From positions 1-14,604 of the forward strand of contig CANHJJ010000016.1 of NCBI GenBank assembly GCA_947460565.1: a DNA stretch of 14,604 nucleotides, written 5' to 3'. The number at the start of each line of letters is the position of its first letter. Within the stretch, counting starts at the first letter, position 1. Made by a program: the position numbers and the translations under genes. Source of the DNA: Bacteroidota bacterium. GTDB lineage: Bacteria; Bacteroidota; Bacteroidia; UKL13-3. Positions 6,904-14,490 of the stretch are shown here, piece after piece. The notes below the pieces were generated by a model that saw only the letters and a program-made list of their open reading frames with translations, was not told the DNA's origin and ran no database searches.

Positions 6904-9255
6904 TTAATATTTCAATAGTTTATGAATACTGCTTGATTCCTTTGAATTAATATTTAAAAAATACAATCCTTCTTTTAAACTTTCTAAATTTAACTTAACT
7001 GAACCTGCTTTTTTGTAATCAAAATCCATCAAAACATTCCCAAAGATATCAATTATGGATAAACTTAAATTTTCAACTATGTGATTAAAATCTATATTTA
7101 ATAGTCCTGTACTAGGATTTGGATATAACTTAAGTTGGTCGTTAGATGATTTAAGGTTTTCAATTGCTAGAGGAAATTTAGAAGTTACTTTTCTAATTCG
7201 CCTATTGTCATAGTCTGATATATAAATATTCCCAATGCTATCAACGCATACTCCACTAGGGTTGCTTAAACTTGCTAATGTTGCTAATCCATTATCACCT
7301 GAAAAGCCTTTTATGCCATTTCCTGCAATAGTAGTAATTGTTCCATCTATGTGGTCTATTTTTCTAACACATTGATTGTTTTTATCAACAAAGTAGATAT
7401 TTCCTAATTTATCAATACAAATATCAGATGGATGGTTGAGAGATGCATTTATAGCTAATCCTCCATCACCAGAATATCCTGCCTCGCCATTTCCAGCAAT
7501 GGTATTAATTATTCCTGTCGAAGAATAAACTTTTCGAATTCTATTGTTGCCAATATCTGCGACATACAAATTGCCGAAATTATCAAATACAATTCCTCCG
7601 GCTCCATATAATTTTGCATCAATTGCTAAACCTCCATCTCCAGTAAATCCGCTATCTAGTTTGCCTACTATAGAATTAATAATTTCAGTTTTAAAATCAA
7701 TTTTTCTTATCGAATTGTAATCACAAATGTAAATATTTTGACTTTTGTCAACTGCTATATTGAATGGTGCATAAAGCTCTGCATTAATTGCAAGATCTCC
7801 ATCTCCATAAAACCCAGTTGTGCCATTCCCTGCAATTGTAGTCATCAAGCCTTTTTTCATATCAATTTTATTTGCAACTGATACACTACAAAAATATAAA
7901 TCTCCTTTCGTGTCGATATTTACTGATTGAGGATCATTTAGTTTTGAATTTATTACTTGACCACCCTCACCCGCTATTGTTGAAATGGTGTCATTATAGA
8001 TATTTATTTTTCGGATACTATTGTTAAATTTATCAGTAAAGTATAAATTTCCTTTATCGTCTATGCATATACCTAAAGGATTTGATAGAGTCGCATTTTT
8101 ACCTAATCCTCCATCGCCAGCAAATCCAATTTTTCCACCACCAGCTATAGAATTAATATTTCCGGTTAATTTATCAACCTTTCTAATTCTGTTATCCCAA
8201 TAGTCCGTAATATAGAGATTGTCCATCGAATCTAAAGTTATCCCAGTTGGTCGTTCTAAATTAGCATAAATTGCAGGATTTCCATCAGGAAGACTAGAAG
8301 CTCTATTCCAAATTCCAATACCTGCGACCGAGGTAATAATATTTGTTAAAAAATTTATTTTCCTAATACGTCTATTATCAGAATCTGCAATATAAATATT
8401 GTTTTTCGAGTCTACACATATGCCAAATGGACTGAATAGAGAAGTGGTGGTTGCAATTACATTATCACTGTCTCTGTCATATTTACGATAATAATCACCA
8501 GCAAAAATGGTAATCATATTATTTGTTGGATTTATTTTTCTAATTATGTTTATTCCGTATTCAGCGAAATATACATTTCCTATGTTGTCAACGCAGACTC
8601 CTGATGGGGCAGAAATTATTGTATTTTCGGCATTGGCACTGTCAGAGTAAGTATTGGCATTGTTACCCCCAGCAATTGTATTGACAATATTGGTAAGAAA
8701 ATTGACCTTTCTAATTCTTTTATTTCCAGTATCTGCAATGTAAAGATTTCCATCTTTGTCAAAACAAATTCCGAAGGGACTATAAATATTTGCATTTAGT
8801 GCCTCAATATTATCACCATTATAACCAGATTGTCCAGTACCAGCAATTGAAGTAATTTTGCCTGTTGAAATAGATATTTTTCTTATTCTATGGTTTCCAG
8901 CATCAGCAAAAACAATATTACCTTGTTTATCCAAACAAATTCCCATTGGACGATTTAATTTAGCTTTTATAGCATAATCACCATCTCCACTATATCCCTT
9001 TTCAAATGTTCCTGCAATAGTTAATATTCTTCCATCAGAAATGTTAACTTTTCTAATGCAATTGTTATCATTGTCTGAAATGTAAACGTTTCCCATTTTA
9101 TCTACAGCACTTGAATAGGAACTAATAGCAATATTTGTGGCTATGCTGCCATCACCTATACCTCCACCCGCTAAGGTACTAATAATTTGAGAATGTGTGT
9201 AGAAAGTACTAAATAAAATACATATAAAAAACGAAAGAATTTTGACTTTTTTCAT
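6904..9255 (-). CDS. Secreted NHL-repeat beta-propeller protein with T9SS sorting domain
   Basis: This is a 783-aa protein from the ATG at 9255, which begins MKK and a clean signal peptide ending THSQ. An ATG three codons upstream at 9264 is the alternative. After the signal comes a tandem array of NHL-type units, each about 57 residues (pattern IAGNG..G.SGDGG.A..A.L..P.GI.VD..GNIYI.D..N.RIRK). I count 12 GN(I/L/V)Y...IRK strands, with units 7-9 shorter or degenerate. NHL propellers usually close with six blades, so two consecutive propellers are inferred. The last 76 residues (starting LKLYPNPSTGLLNID, ending EGLYFLNI...HKLLKY) are a type A sorting domain, so the protein should cross the outer membrane by the T9SS and be surface-attached or released. 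There are no catalytic motifs; a binding or adhesive role is a guess. It sits alone between spacers with hairpin repeats. Confidence 0.93.
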   Translation of the reverse strand: MKKVKILSFFICILFSTFYTHSQIISTLAGGGIGDGSIATNIAISSYSSAVDKMGNVYISDNDNNCIRKVNISDGRILTIAGTFEKGYSGDGDYAIKAKLNRPMGICLDKQGNIVFADAGNHRIRKISISTGKITSIAGTGQSGYNGDNIEALNANIYSPFGICFDKDGNLYIADTGNKRIRKVNFLTNIVNTIAGGNNANTYSDSANAENTIISAPSGVCVDNIGNVYFAEYGINIIRKINPTNNMITIFAGDYYRKYDRDSDNVIATTTSLFSPFGICVDSKNNIYIADSDNRRIRKINFLTNIITSVAGIGIWNRASSLPDGNPAIYANLERPTGITLDSMDNLYITDYWDNRIRKVDKLTGNINSIAGGGKIGFAGDGGLGKNATLSNPLGICIDDKGNLYFTDKFNNSIRKINIYNDTISTIAGEGGQVINSKLNDPQSVNIDTKGDLYFCSVSVANKIDMKKGLMTTIAGNGTTGFYGDGDLAINAELYAPFNIAVDKSQNIYICDYNSIRKIDFKTEIINSIVGKLDSGFTGDGGLAIDAKLYGAGGIVFDNFGNLYVADIGNNRIRKVYSSTGIINTIAGNGEAGYSGDGGLAINASLNHPSDICIDKLGNIYFVDKNNQCVRKIDHIDGTITTIAGNGIKGFSGDNGLATLASLSNPSGVCVDSIGNIYISDYDNRRIRKVTSKFPLAIENLKSSNDQLKLYPNPSTGLLNIDFNHIVENLSLSIIDIFGNVLMDFDYKKAGSVKLNLESLKEGLYFLNINSKESSSIHKLLKY
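7177..9186 (-). repeat. Tandem NHL-unit array within the secreted protein gene
   Basis: This is the coding array of about 12 units, with a period near 170 nt that is visible at DNA level as recurring TTTCTAAT(T/A)C..., the antisense of the RIRK strand, and (C/T)CCATC(A/T)CC blocks, the antisense of GDGG. Units differ considerably in sequence, so this is an old protein-level expansion and not a recent identical duplication. Confidence 0.85.
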
Positions 9256-9299
9256 TGGGATCATTTGCTAAAAAAAATATTTAATGACATTATTAAAGT

Positions 9300-9307
9300 C
9301 AAAAATA
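9300..9307 (-). promoter_or_regulatory. Candidate -7 promoter element for the NHL gene
   Basis: Read on the minus strand this is TATTTTTG, an exact TAnnTTTG match placed 44 nt upstream of the ATG at 9255. The nearest TTG upstream on that strand is about 26 nt away, slightly beyond the usual 17-23 spacing, so support is moderate. Confidence 0.4.
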
Positions 9308-9388
9308 ATTTTAAGTTGGTTGCACGTCTATATCAAATAAAATCGATAGTCTTTTAATTCCCCTAATTTATACAGATTGAAAATAATT

Positions 9389-9440
9389 GGGCGAAAAATG
9401 TTTCGCACCAAAAATATCATGGGCGAATATTTATTCGCCC
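9389..9440. repeat. Paired GGGCGAA...TTCGCCC hairpins after the rhomboid gene
   Basis: Two related palindromes stand 11 nt apart. The left one (9389-9409) pairs GCGAAA with TTTCGC around AATG, with a one-base interruption before the outer GG/CC. The right one (9421-9440) pairs GGGCGAAT with ATTCGCCC around ATTT. The right hairpin begins three bases past the rhomboid stop codon, so it could act as a transcription barrier for that gene. The shared core suggests a dispersed intergenic repeat of the GGGGCGAAT-type found in many genomes. Confidence 0.65.
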
Positions 9441-9443
9441 CTA

Positions 9444-10277
9444 CTAGTAAAAATGTTGTCGATTGCTTTTGTTCCAAATCTTTATCAAGATGAAGCCAAA
9501 TAGCATACCCCCTAAATGGGCAAAATGCGCTACATTATCGCTAGGGTTGTTGGATATGCCTTGGTATAATTCGGCAGCTCCATAAAAAAATACGAAGTAT
9601 TTTGCCTTGATAGGGAATGGGAAAAACAACATGATTAACTCTGTGTTTGGAAACAACATACCAAAGCCCAGCAATAAGCCAAACACCGCGCCACTGGCAC
9701 CCACCACAGGTACATTCATTTTGTGTGACACCAGCATTTCGGCTATTTGTTCGGCTATTTGTTTTGAGTTGGCAATGTATTCAGGGTTTTGTTTTTCTTT
9801 AAACCAAATCTGACTAAACTTTTCAATGTTCTCTATATTTAAATTTCGGTCATTTTGTGATATAAAAATCCTAAAGCTTTCATAACTTGGGTTACTCACA
9901 TAGTTGCTTACTTGCTCTTGCAAATGCGAAATCTCATACCAATTAACACCTAAATGCAAGAAGGCTGCGCCTAAGCCTGTTACCATATAATAAATCAAAA
10001 AGCGTTTGGGTCCCCAATAGTTTTCGAGGGTATTGCCAAACATCCAAAGACTAAACATATTGAAGAGCAAATGTGTCATGCTGCCATGCATAAACAGATG
10101 CGTAACCAATTGAAAAGGCTTGAAATTAGCCGAGCCAGGATAATACAATCCAAAGGCATCATTCATATCAAACCAGCCTCTGTCGGCCAGCACCACATTG
10201 GCCAAAAAGCAAAGTCCGTTTATGATCAAAAGGTTTTTTACCACCATTGGCAATATTGAAAATTGGGTTGGTCTCAT
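9444..10277 (-). CDS. Rhomboid family intramembrane serine protease
   Basis: This is a 277-aa polytopic inner-membrane protease that should cut transmembrane helices of client proteins. The catalytic dyad is visible as Ser195 in GASGAVFG (193-200) and His254 in HFAHLGG (251-257). The oxyanion-side motif HLLFN (His69, Asn73) lies in helix 2, preceded by HLFMHGSMTH. Six hydrophobic helices fit roughly 11-31, 59-80, 92-110, 191-210, 213-240 and 250-268. Between helix 3 and helix 4 is a polar, largely helical stretch of about 75 residues (112-188), where E. coli GlpG has a short loop. By GlpG topology it would be periplasmic and next to the active site. The stop is followed three bases later by a strong hairpin. 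mutL lies upstream on the same strand with a 92-nt spacer. The substrate is unknown. Confidence 0.94.
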   Translation of the reverse strand: MRPTQFSILPMVVKNLLIINGLCFLANVVLADRGWFDMNDAFGLYYPGSANFKPFQLVTHLFMHGSMTHLLFNMFSLWMFGNTLENYWGPKRFLIYYMVTGLGAAFLHLGVNWYEISHLQEQVSNYVSNPSYESFRIFISQNDRNLNIENIEKFSQIWFKEKQNPEYIANSKQIAEQIAEMLVSHKMNVPVVGASGAVFGLLLGFGMLFPNTELIMLFFPFPIKAKYFVFFYGAAELYQGISNNPSDNVAHFAHLGGMLFGFILIKIWNKSNRQHFY

Positions 10278-10283
10278 GAATTC

Positions 10284-10323
10284 GTTAAATATTATTTCGT
10301 TACTTTGTTAAATGTTATTTCGT
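10284..10323. repeat. Direct repeat with 23-nt period in front of the rhomboid gene
   Basis: GTTAAATATTATTTCGT (10284-10300) recurs as GTTAAATGTTATTTCGT (10307-10323), 16 of 17 bases identical, starts 23 nt apart. The block lies 7 nt upstream of the rhomboid ATG. A two-turn spacing between identical half-sites could mark a regulator site, or it may be a simple local duplication. Confidence 0.6.
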
Positions 10324-10369
10324 AATTTGATTCACATGCAATAATCTGTGAAATCTGTGAAATTGGTGG

Positions 10370-12205
10370 CTAAAAAAGTTTTCTCACATCATCAAGACTA
10401 AGCATTTTTAAGCAGGGTTTACCATCAGGCGAATAGGTAGGTTCTTTGCATGCAAAAAGTTCATCTATCAGTTGGTTCATTTCTTCTAAGCTTAATCTGT
10501 TTCCAGCTTTCACTGCAGCTTGTTTCGCCAAACTCCGTGCCACGCTTTCGTGCTTGTTATTCTGCGCCCCTCTTGTGTTTTTATAGTTTTCAATTAACTC
10601 TTGCAACACTTGTTCTTCATTCACATGGTTCAGTTCGGCAGGCACACCATTTAGCACAAAAGTGTTTTTGCCAAACTCATTTATATCAAATCCAAGGGCA
10701 CGAATTTCAGGTAATATTTCTAACAATATACTCTCGTCACCCGCATTTAAATGCACCGCTTTTGGAAATAATTTCTGCTGACTAACAGCAGGATTTTTTT
10801 GCAAAGCATACAAATTCTTTTCATACAAAATGCGCTCATGAGCCGCTTGTTGGTCAATCAACATCAATCCGCTTTTTACTTGCGAAACGATATAAGCATG
10901 GTGCAATTGAAAAATACTCTGGGTCACAGTGGTTTCGGGTTCTGGCTCAGGTATGGCAATTTTGCTAGTGATGCCAGGCAATTCAAATAATTGCGGACGA
11001 GAACTTTTCTCTGAACGGGCTATTTCATATATCTGTTTCCAATCTTGGTTATTGTCTTTTTTTACAAAATCAGAACCTCTGCCAAAGTTGCGTTCTTCCC
11101 TGATGGTAGCATCTTTTTGCGAGTTTTGTTGAGATGCCATATTGCCATAATCAGATTGCTTGATCTGAAAATTCATGAATTGGTTATCATCAAACTCATT
11201 GATTTTTGGTGCCACATGGAAATCTCCCAAAGCCTTGCGGGTAATGGCTCTGATGATTTGGTAGACATTTTTTTCATCCTCAAACTTCAATTCAGTTTTG
11301 GTAGGATGAATATTGATATCTATTTGCGCAGGATTGATTTCGATAAAAATACAATAAAAGGGATATTGTTCTTTGCTTATCATACCCTCGAAAGAACTCG
11401 TAACAGCATGGTTTAGGTATGCATCTTTTATAAATCGCTTGTTCACAAAAAAGAATTGCTCGCCACGCATTTTTTTTGCCAACTCAGGCTTGCCAATAAA
11501 TCCACTTACATTGATGATACTGGTTTCTTCCTCACAGGGCAATAAATTGTCTTTGTTTTTATCAGCATAAATATCACAAATACGCTGTAATTGGTTAGCT
11601 TTTTTTAGGTTAAAACTTTCATCATCATTATGCCACAAACTAAAAGCTATTTGCGGATTGGCAAGCGCTGCACGGGTAAACTCGTCAATGATATGGCGCA
11701 ACTCCACAGGATTGGATTTGAGAAAATTTCTGCGAGCAGGCACGTTAAAGAACAGGTTTTTAACAGAAATGCTAGTACCAACAGATGCGGCAATATTTTC
11801 TTGCTTCTTTACCTCGCTACCCTCTATCAAAATAAGAGTTCCGAGAGAATCCTCTTCACGCTTGGTTTTCAATTCGACATGCGCCACAGAAGCCATACTA
11901 GCCAATGCCTCACCTCTGAAACCCATGGTTTTTATTTTAAAAATATCTTCGCTGCTTGATATTTTAGAGGTGGCATGTCGCTCCCAACACATACGAGCAT
12001 CGGTGGGGCTCATTCCTATGCCGTTGTCTATTACCTGCACCAAAGCCTTACCTGCATCGCGCAAAATCAATTTGATTTCTGTGCTTTGGGCGTCTATGGC
12101 ATTGTCGAGCAATTCCTTTACCACACTGGCAGGCCTTTGAATCACTTCACCGGCTGCAATCTGGTTAGCTACATGATCGGGTAATAGTTTAATTATGTCT
12201 GACAT
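10370..12205 (-). CDS. mutL: DNA mismatch repair protein MutL
   Basis: This is a 611-aa protein from the ATG at 12205 (MSDIIKLLPDHVANQIAAGEV), which fits the family start; an ATG at 12220 would add five residues. MutL dimerises, binds ATP and couples MutS mismatch recognition to strand removal. The N-terminal GHKL ATPase is complete: Glu31 and Asn35 in KELLDNAIDA, DNGIGM (60-65), TSKI (79-82) and GFRGEAL (95-101). The second N-terminal domain has the HPTK segment with its conserved Lys. A low-complexity linker covers about 330-430 and a C-terminal dimerisation domain runs from about 432. The endonuclease signature is altered: DQQAAHERILYE (451-462) has Gln for the His of DQHA, SLAKQAA (558-564) lacks the usual Cys, and SPDGKP (592-597) replaces CPHGRP. 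Diverges from the thioesterase gene. Confidence 0.96.
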   Translation of the reverse strand: MSDIIKLLPDHVANQIAAGEVIQRPASVVKELLDNAIDAQSTEIKLILRDAGKALVQVIDNGIGMSPTDARMCWERHATSKISSSEDIFKIKTMGFRGEALASMASVAHVELKTKREEDSLGTLILIEGSEVKKQENIAASVGTSISVKNLFFNVPARRNFLKSNPVELRHIIDEFTRAALANPQIAFSLWHNDDESFNLKKANQLQRICDIYADKNKDNLLPCEEETSIINVSGFIGKPELAKKMRGEQFFFVNKRFIKDAYLNHAVTSSFEGMISKEQYPFYCIFIEINPAQIDINIHPTKTELKFEDEKNVYQIIRAITRKALGDFHVAPKINEFDDNQFMNFQIKQSDYGNMASQQNSQKDATIREERNFGRGSDFVKKDNNQDWKQIYEIARSEKSSRPQLFELPGITSKIAIPEPEPETTVTQSIFQLHHAYIVSQVKSGLMLIDQQAAHERILYEKNLYALQKNPAVSQQKLFPKAVHLNAGDESILLEILPEIRALGFDINEFGKNTFVLNGVPAELNHVNEEQVLQELIENYKNTRGAQNNKHESVARSLAKQAAVKAGNRLSLEEMNQLIDELFACKEPTYSPDGKPCLKMLSLDDVRKLF

Positions 12206-12314
12206 CTTCTCTTTCTGCAACGCAAAAAACCGAATAAAAAGGCATATTCTGAAATAGATTTTATCCCGAGAGCCAATATAAGCAAAATAATTATCATATT
12301 TCCTTCTCGGAATC

Positions 12315-12348
12315 TTGAAATCTAATCAATATAAATGGTTTATTTTTG
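12315..12348 (+). promoter_or_regulatory. Candidate phylum-type promoter for the thioesterase gene
   Basis: TTG at 12315-12317 and TATTTTTG at 12341-12348 are separated by 23 nt, within the TTG-N17-23-TAnnTTTG pattern described for Flavobacterium. The predicted transcript starts near 12353, leaving a leader of about 50 nt before the ATG at 12403. This argues against the in-frame ATG at 12346, which lies inside the element. Confidence 0.5.
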
Positions 12349-12402
12349 AAAATAAAGATTTGTTTTCTATTGCTTGATTTGCATTTATATTCGCCTCAAA
12401 TT

Positions 12403-12819
12403 ATGGAAGCTAATCGTTCAAAATTTGAGAGCATTTTAAAAGTTCGTCCTGACGATATCGACATGAATAACCATGTACACAGCAGCAAATACATTGATTA
12501 TGTGCTAGCTGCAAGATACGAGCAAATGGAGCTAAATTATAAAATGCCCATGCAAGAATTTATTAAACATGGTTATGGTTGGGTTATTAAAAATACTTTC
12601 ATCGAGTTTAAACGACCTTTGTTATTGGGAGATGAAATGAAAATAATTACTTGGATTGACGAAATGCACAAAGATGGCGTGAAAGTGTGTTACGATATTG
12701 TGAAGATAAGTACGAACAAATCTTGTAGCAGTGGCTATTTTAATTATACCATGGTCAGTTTGACAACAGGCAGGGCAGAGCTCATACCAGATTGGATAAA
12801 GGAGCGTTATAGCATTTAA
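12403..12819 (+). CDS. Acyl-CoA/acyl-ACP thioesterase-like hotdog protein (4HBT-type)
   Basis: This is a 138-aa protein from the ATG at 12403. The longer in-frame start at 12346 would add 19 hydrophobic residues and lies inside a promoter-like element, so it is rejected. The N-terminal motif VRPDDIDMNNHVHSSKYIDYVLAAR (14-38) is the 4-hydroxybenzoyl-CoA thioesterase/YbgC signature (R..D.D..xHV.N..Y), with Asp18 or Asp20 as the probable catalytic acid. FIEFKRPLLLGDEMKIITWI further on matches the second hotdog strand block. It should hydrolyse a thioester of CoA or ACP in the cytoplasm, but chain preference cannot be told. It is transcribed divergently from mutL across a spacer of about 197 nt. 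A FAT-A/B-like acyl-ACP thioesterase is less likely because those are usually longer. Confidence 0.88.
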   Translation: MEANRSKFESILKVRPDDIDMNNHVHSSKYIDYVLAARYEQMELNYKMPMQEFIKHGYGWVIKNTFIEFKRPLLLGDEMKIITWIDEMHKDGVKVCYDIVKISTNKSCSSGYFNYTMVSLTTGRAELIPDWIKERYSI

Positions 12820-12887
12820 ATAATTATGAATTGAAAATTACGAATGTTGAATTAGAAAAATAAAGAAAAATACATTCCCTTTGTGCG

Positions 12888-12943
12888 CTGCCATCCTGAG
12901 CGGAGTCGAAGGATATAGGGTAGGCTAAGGAAGATCTTTCTAA
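12888..12943. repeat. CCTGAGCGGAGTCGAAGGAT-type intergenic repeat, apparently half-decayed
   Basis: The stretch reads GCTGCCATCCTGAGCGGAGT then CGAAGGAT, and ends with a partial mirror AAGGAAGATCTTTCT. Sequences of this type (ATCCTGAGCGGAGTCGAAGGAT with an inverted second half) are a familiar dispersed intergenic repeat in Bacteroidota and other genomes. Here the right arm lacks the GACTCCGCTCAGG part, so the copy looks degraded or truncated. It lies in the 177-nt spacer between the thioesterase and beta-helix lipoprotein genes. Confidence 0.6.
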
Positions 12944-12996
12944 CCAATATTAAATATAGATAAATAGGCCAACATCATTTCCCAAGCCTTGAAAAA

Positions 12997-14436
12997 ATGA
13001 ATAAAAAAAACATAGTCATATACATTAGCCTTTTCTTTCTCATAGCCCTAAGTGCATGTAGGAAAGATTTGGAGTTTACCAAAAATGGGGTGACGCTTAC
13101 ATTTTCAAGCGATTCGGTATTGTTTGATACCTTGTTTAGCAAGCTGAGTAATAATGTTCCCAATACACCCCGCTCAATTACTTTTCAATTGAGGGTGACC
13201 AATCCTGATGAAAATGCTATCAAGACAAACATAAAGTTGGCAGGCAATACCACAGGTTCTGTTTTTAAACTCAATGTGGATGGTCAACCGGGAAAGGTTT
13301 TCAATGATATCGAAATCATGGGTAAAGACAGCATCTTTATTTTTGTGCAAGTTTACCCTGATTCGGCTACCCAATTTAACAATAACCTACCTTACCCCAT
13401 AGCAGATAATATTTTGTTTGAAACCAATGGCAACAAACAAAGTGTGGTGATTTTTGGCTATGGTCAAAATGCCAATTTTATTAACGACTCGGTATTAGAG
13501 AGTAATAAACAAATTACATGGCCGGCAGGTAAACCCTATGTTATTTACAACTCAGTTTTGGTGCCAACAGGCACAACCTTAACTATAGGTGCAGGAGCAC
13601 AAATTTACAGTCATATTAATTCCAAAATATATGTGCAAGGCACTTTGAAAGTAAATGGAACCTTTGATAACCCGGTGGTTTTTCAAGGTGACAGATTAGA
13701 GAACGACTATAAAGATGTGGCAGGGCAGTGGGAAGGCATTCACTTTTTAACCACAAGTAAAAATAACAGTATCAAAGGGGCTATTATCAAAAACACTTAT
13801 ATCGGTATCCGTTTAGATTCATTGGCATCAGATACCAATCCCAAGTTGACATTAGATCAATGCATTATCAAAAACTCATCAGCAGTGGGGATTTTGGCTT
13901 ATACCTCTAGTTTAAAAGCAACGAACAACCTAGTGTTCAATTCGGGTATTTATTCATTTGCTGCTGACTATGGAGGCGATTATCAATTAATCAACAATAC
14001 CTTTGCTTCATTGGGTTCGAGTGCTGGTAGGCGGGACCCTTCATTCATTTTAAGTAATTCACCCGTTCGAGATTCATTAAAGAACATAGTATATGCATTT
14101 CCACTTTCATATAATTTAAGCAACAATATCATATATGGTTCACTGGATGATGAGATTGCTTTTAATGAAGATCCTGAAGGTAAAAAAGTAACAAACAAAA
14201 CAGTAAAAAACAACCTAATCAAAACCCTATTAGAAGGGCTGAATGTCAATAATAATTTGATTAATGCCGACCCCTTGTTTGTGGATGTATTCAACAACAA
14301 TTATGAGATTTCAGGTCCATCTCCATGCAGCCAAGCAGGGGCAAGTATTGTAAGCTATAAGTTCTTTCAAGATTTAAAAGGCATAAGCCGAAACATCGTT
14401 AAACCCAGCATTGGTGCTTACGAGGCTCCGAAATAA
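12997..14436 (+). CDS. Lipoprotein with right-handed parallel beta-helix domain
   Basis: This is a 479-aa protein. It begins with a lipoprotein signal peptide, MNKKN, a hydrophobic core and lipobox LSAC with Cys21 as the lipidation site. Residues about 30-160 form a strand-rich N-terminal part (SSDSVLFDTLFSKL ... SVVIFGYGQNANFI) that recalls the immunoglobulin-like domains of Bacteroidota surface lipoproteins. From about 185 to 440 there are repeated short strands with Asn ladders (LTIGAGAQIYSH, IYVQGTLKVNGTF, LTLDQCIIKNSS, LKATNNLVFNSG, YQLINNTFA), typical of pectate-lyase-like right-handed beta-helices. The end, IGAYEAPK, resembles the GAYE terminus of parallel beta-helix (choice-of-anchor) proteins. 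No catalytic motif is evident, so a carbohydrate-binding or structural envelope role is only a guess. It has its own 177-nt upstream spacer and is followed by a hairpin. Confidence 0.9.
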   Translation: MNKKNIVIYISLFFLIALSACRKDLEFTKNGVTLTFSSDSVLFDTLFSKLSNNVPNTPRSITFQLRVTNPDENAIKTNIKLAGNTTGSVFKLNVDGQPGKVFNDIEIMGKDSIFIFVQVYPDSATQFNNNLPYPIADNILFETNGNKQSVVIFGYGQNANFINDSVLESNKQITWPAGKPYVIYNSVLVPTGTTLTIGAGAQIYSHINSKIYVQGTLKVNGTFDNPVVFQGDRLENDYKDVAGQWEGIHFLTTSKNNSIKGAIIKNTYIGIRLDSLASDTNPKLTLDQCIIKNSSAVGILAYTSSLKATNNLVFNSGIYSFAADYGGDYQLINNTFASLGSSAGRRDPSFILSNSPVRDSLKNIVYAFPLSYNLSNNIIYGSLDDEIAFNEDPEGKKVTNKTVKNNLIKTLLEGLNVNNNLINADPLFVDVFNNNYEISGPSPCSQAGASIVSYKFFQDLKGISRNIVKPSIGAYEAPK

Positions 14437-14467
14437 AATTGTCTCATTGTTTTCAATAACAATTTTT
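14435..14467 (+). terminator. AT-rich hairpin with T-run after the beta-helix lipoprotein gene
   Basis: AAAATTGT (14435-14442) pairs with ACAATTTT (14459-14466), and inside it ATTG pairs with CAAT around TTTT. The 3' arm itself ends in a T-run. It starts within the stop codon. The stem is AU-rich, so it is a weak candidate terminator, and it overlaps the proposed -33 element of the next gene. Confidence 0.4.
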
Positions 14468-14474
14468 ATATTTG
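14447..14474 (+). promoter_or_regulatory. Candidate promoter for the HicB-like gene
   Basis: TTG at 14447-14449 and TATATTTG at 14467-14474 are 17 nt apart, an exact fit to TTG-N17-23-TAnnTTTG. The -7 element lies 16 nt before the ATG, so the leader would be very short. The upstream hairpin overlaps it. Confidence 0.5.
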
Positions 14475-14490
14475 TTTAATAATAAAAACG

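Noticed and set aside
10350..10367. Tandem AATCTGTGA repeat after mutL as a regulatory array
   Set aside because: Only two short copies, followed by a decayed third; it looks like ordinary intergenic low-complexity sequence.
11658..12140. 160-aa plus-strand open frame inside mutL
   Set aside because: It lies wholly antisense to the conserved ATPase domain of MutL and its protein resembles nothing; it is a by-product of codon composition.
12266..12310. CCGAGA/TCTCGG inverted repeat in the mutL-thioesterase spacer
   Set aside because: Arms of only six bases separated by 33 nt are expected by chance at this scale.
13983..14300. 105-aa minus-strand open frame inside the beta-helix lipoprotein gene
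   Set aside because: Antisense to Asn-ladder repeats; no signal, motif or promoter.
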